From positions 1 to 7,286 of the forward strand of contig JACCZJ010000063.1 in the NCBI GenBank assembly GCA_013696065.1: DNA of 7,286 bases, written 5' to 3'. The first letter of the stretch is position 1. Every line of letters starts with the position of its first letter. Positions 6,006 to 7,286 of the stretch are shown one piece after another. This DNA comes from Nocardioidaceae bacterium (GTDB taxonomy: Bacteria; Actinomycetota; Actinomycetes; Propionibacteriales; Nocardioidaceae). Under the pieces are notes generated by a model. It was given only the letters and a program-made list of their open reading frames with translations. It did not search any database and was not told the origin of the DNA. The position numbers were made by a program, and so were the translations under genes.

Positions 6006-7082
6006 ATGGGTGCGCGCAGCTATGGCCGGGCAGAGTTCGAGATTGCGGGTCGGAAGGTCGGGCCAGGTCAGCCGGCATACGTCATCGCCGAAGCAGGCAG
6101 CAACCACAATCGCGATCTGGACACCGCCAAGCGGCTGATCGAAGTGGCGGCTGATTCCGGTGCGGACGCTGTCAAGTTCCAGACCTACACCGCTGAAGGG
6201 CTCTACAGCCGGCATACCCCCACGATGTCGTACCTCGAGGACGCTGCCCTGCTCAAGGAAAAGGAGTCGGTGTGGGAGCTGATCAAACGTGTCGAGATCC
6301 CGTGGGAATGGCACCACGACCTCGCCGACCACGCGAAGCGGCACCAGATCGACTTCCTCAGCACCCCGTTCCAGGAGGAGGCGGTCGACCTGCTCGAGTC
6401 GCTCGACGTACCGGCGTACAAGATCGCGTCCTACGAGGTCAACCATCTGCCACTGATCGAAAAATGCGCCGCCACGGGCCGACCACTGCTGATCTCGACG
6501 GGGATGGCGAGCCTCGGTGACATCGAGCGCGCTCTCGACACCGCCAATGGTGCTGGCGCTGACCAGATCGCCATACTGCACTGCGCCATCAACTACCCTC
6601 CGCGCTTCGAGGACCTGAATCTCAGGGCCATCACAACGCTGGCATCGGCGTTCGATGTCCCCATCGGGTGGAGCGACCACACCATGGGCCACACCGCCGA
6701 CGTGGTCGCGGTGTCATTGGGCGCGAGTGTCATCGAGAAGCACTTCACGCTGAGCCGTGACCAAGACGGCCCCGACCACGCCTTCGCCCTCGAGCCACGC
6801 GAGCTGTCCGCGATGGTGAGCGCGATCCGCGAGGCCGAGGCGTCGCTTGGCCTGTCGGTCAAGAGAGTCACCGAAGCCGAGAGTGAGATGTATCGACTCG
6901 GTCGACGCAGCCTGGTGGCCGCCAGAGAGATTGCCGCTGGTGCTGAGCTGCAGCGCGACGACATCGCCATCAAGCGGCCCGGCACCGGCATCCCGGTGCC
7001 CGAGTTGGAACTGGTCGTCGGCCGTCGGACCAGGCACGTCATCGAGGCTGACCAGGTGCTGACCTGGGCTGATCTCGGCTGA
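6006..7082 (+). CDS. pseI: Pseudaminic acid synthase (NeuB/PseI family)
   Basis: An aldolase-like condensing enzyme that joins phosphoenolpyruvate to the six-carbon diacetamido sugar to give the nine-carbon pseudaminic acid. The product is 358 residues, as in the family, and starts at an ATG preceded by AAAGGGG. The TIM barrel is at about 1-285: YVIAEAGSNHNRDL (25-38), ADAVKFQTY (53-61), FLSTPF near 119, YKIASYE near 138, LLISTGMAS and LHCAINYPP with their substrate and metal residues, then GWSDHT and VIEKHFTLSRDQDGPDHAFALEP. The C-terminal SAF (antifreeze-like) domain runs from about 298 (GRRSLVAAREIAAG) to the end. Sequence alone does not separate Pse, Neu and Leg synthases with certainty; neighbours PseB, PseC and PseG decide for Pse. 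A 50-base gap separates it from pseG, so it is probably in the same transcript. Confidence 0.92.
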   Translation: MGARSYGRAEFEIAGRKVGPGQPAYVIAEAGSNHNRDLDTAKRLIEVAADSGADAVKFQTYTAEGLYSRHTPTMSYLEDAALLKEKESVWELIKRVEIPWEWHHDLADHAKRHQIDFLSTPFQEEAVDLLESLDVPAYKIASYEVNHLPLIEKCAATGRPLLISTGMASLGDIERALDTANGAGADQIAILHCAINYPPRFEDLNLRAITTLASAFDVPIGWSDHTMGHTADVVAVSLGASVIEKHFTLSRDQDGPDHAFALEPRELSAMVSAIREAEASLGLSVKRVTEAESEMYRLGRRSLVAAREIAAGAELQRDDIAIKRPGTGIPVPELELVVGRRTRHVIEADQVLTWADLG

Positions 7083-7127
7083 CCTCGGTCGGGCTGCTGG
7101 CGGTCCCTGAGCGGGATGAACGCTGGC

Positions 7128-7181
7128 GTGTGAGCAGGCCACCTACTGTGCGGCAGCCACCCGTGTGAGGCAGGCCACCCA
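7128..7181. repeat. Imperfect tandem repeat, three units of 17-19 bases
   Basis: Three consecutive units are GTGTGAGCAGGCCACCTA, CTGTGCGGCAGCCACCC and GTGTGAGGCAGGCCACCCA. The first and third are almost identical apart from a one-base insertion; the middle one is more diverged. The units abut with no spacers. Confidence 0.6.
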
Positions 7182-7222
7182 TTGAGAAAATGCCCTCGGA
7201 TCGTGCGCTAGCTATCCTTGAG

Positions 7223-7239
7223 TGTTCACAAGTAGAACA
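7223..7239. repeat. Inverted repeat TGTTC-N7-GAACA
   Basis: Perfect five-base arms, TGTTC at 7223-7227 and GAACA at 7235-7239, around seven bases. It begins 4 bases after the possible -10 TATCCT, where a repressor would block transcription start. The function is not known; short arms like this can arise by chance. Confidence 0.4.
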
Positions 7240-7286
7240 TCTGCGCGAAGCAACCAGATCTCCACAAGGGTGCGGCGCCGTGAGAG

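Larger units (their letters stand above)
7083..7286. other. Region after pseI with repeats and a possible next-gene leader
   Basis: No coding region is supported in these 204 bases. From left to right there is a small TCCC/GGGA stem (7104-7116, no T run after it), a three-unit imperfect tandem repeat (7128-7181), a possible -10 hexamer TATCCT (7213-7218) without a clear -35, and an inverted repeat (7223-7239). An AAGGG lies 9 bases before a GTG at 7280, which could be the start of the next plus-strand gene, cut by the window edge. The layout would fit a promoter region for that gene. Confidence 0.45.

Noticed and set aside
5952..6692. Minus-strand open frame of 246 codons opposite pseI
   Set aside because: It is antisense to clearly conserved PseI sequence, and its translation looks like a shadow frame.
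6006..7082. N-acetylneuraminate (NeuB) or legionaminate synthase
   Set aside because: The family resemblance is shared, but PseB, PseC and PseG are neighbours, and no NeuC-type or Leg-specific enzymes are present.
7128..7181. CRISPR array
   Set aside because: The units are short, imperfect and adjoin each other without spacers, and there are no cas genes.
7223..7239. LexA (SOS) box
   Set aside because: The actinobacterial box reads GAAC-N4-GTTC; here the arms are in the opposite order with seven bases between them.

Overview
The window is high-GC DNA that looks actinobacterial. It has strong G/C bias at third codon positions, GTG and TTG starts, GGAGG-type ribosome binding sites, and flanking genes of the kind common in soil and marine Actinomycetota. 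No genus can be named from the sequence alone. Its core is a gene set for CMP-pseudaminic acid (Pse), a bacterial nine-carbon nonulosonic acid used on flagellins, pili, capsules and some actinobacterial cell-wall polymers.

Layout: the left edge (1-499) carries two minus-strand genes unrelated to sugars. One is the 5' part of a MidA/NDUFAF7-like SAM-dependent methyltransferase that runs off the window. The other is a VOC/glyoxalase-like gene that has lost its N-terminal half. At 570-1840 are two plus-strand genes: a short protein with the sialylmotifs of family GT29 glycosyltransferases, and a coiled-coil protein of unknown role. A 163-base convergent gap (1841-2003) holds a duplicated, partly palindromic 20-base element. 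Next come pseC and pseB (minus strand, overlapping by 20 bases), a divergent intergenic region at 4117-4225, and pseF, pseG and pseI (plus strand, closely spaced). The last 204 bases (7083-7286) hold no clear gene. They contain an imperfect tandem repeat, an inverted repeat and possibly the start of a next gene.

How the genes work together: PseB converts UDP-GlcNAc to a 4-keto-6-deoxy-L-sugar and PseC aminates it at C4. An acetyltransferase (PseH) normally follows, but none is present here. PseG removes UDP, PseI condenses the sugar with phosphoenolpyruvate, and PseF activates Pse with CTP. The GT29-like protein is the best candidate in the window for the transferase that uses CMP-Pse. The most interesting points are this GT29-like protein, the missing acetyltransferase, and the truncated VOC gene at the cluster edge, which suggests the cluster was inserted there.
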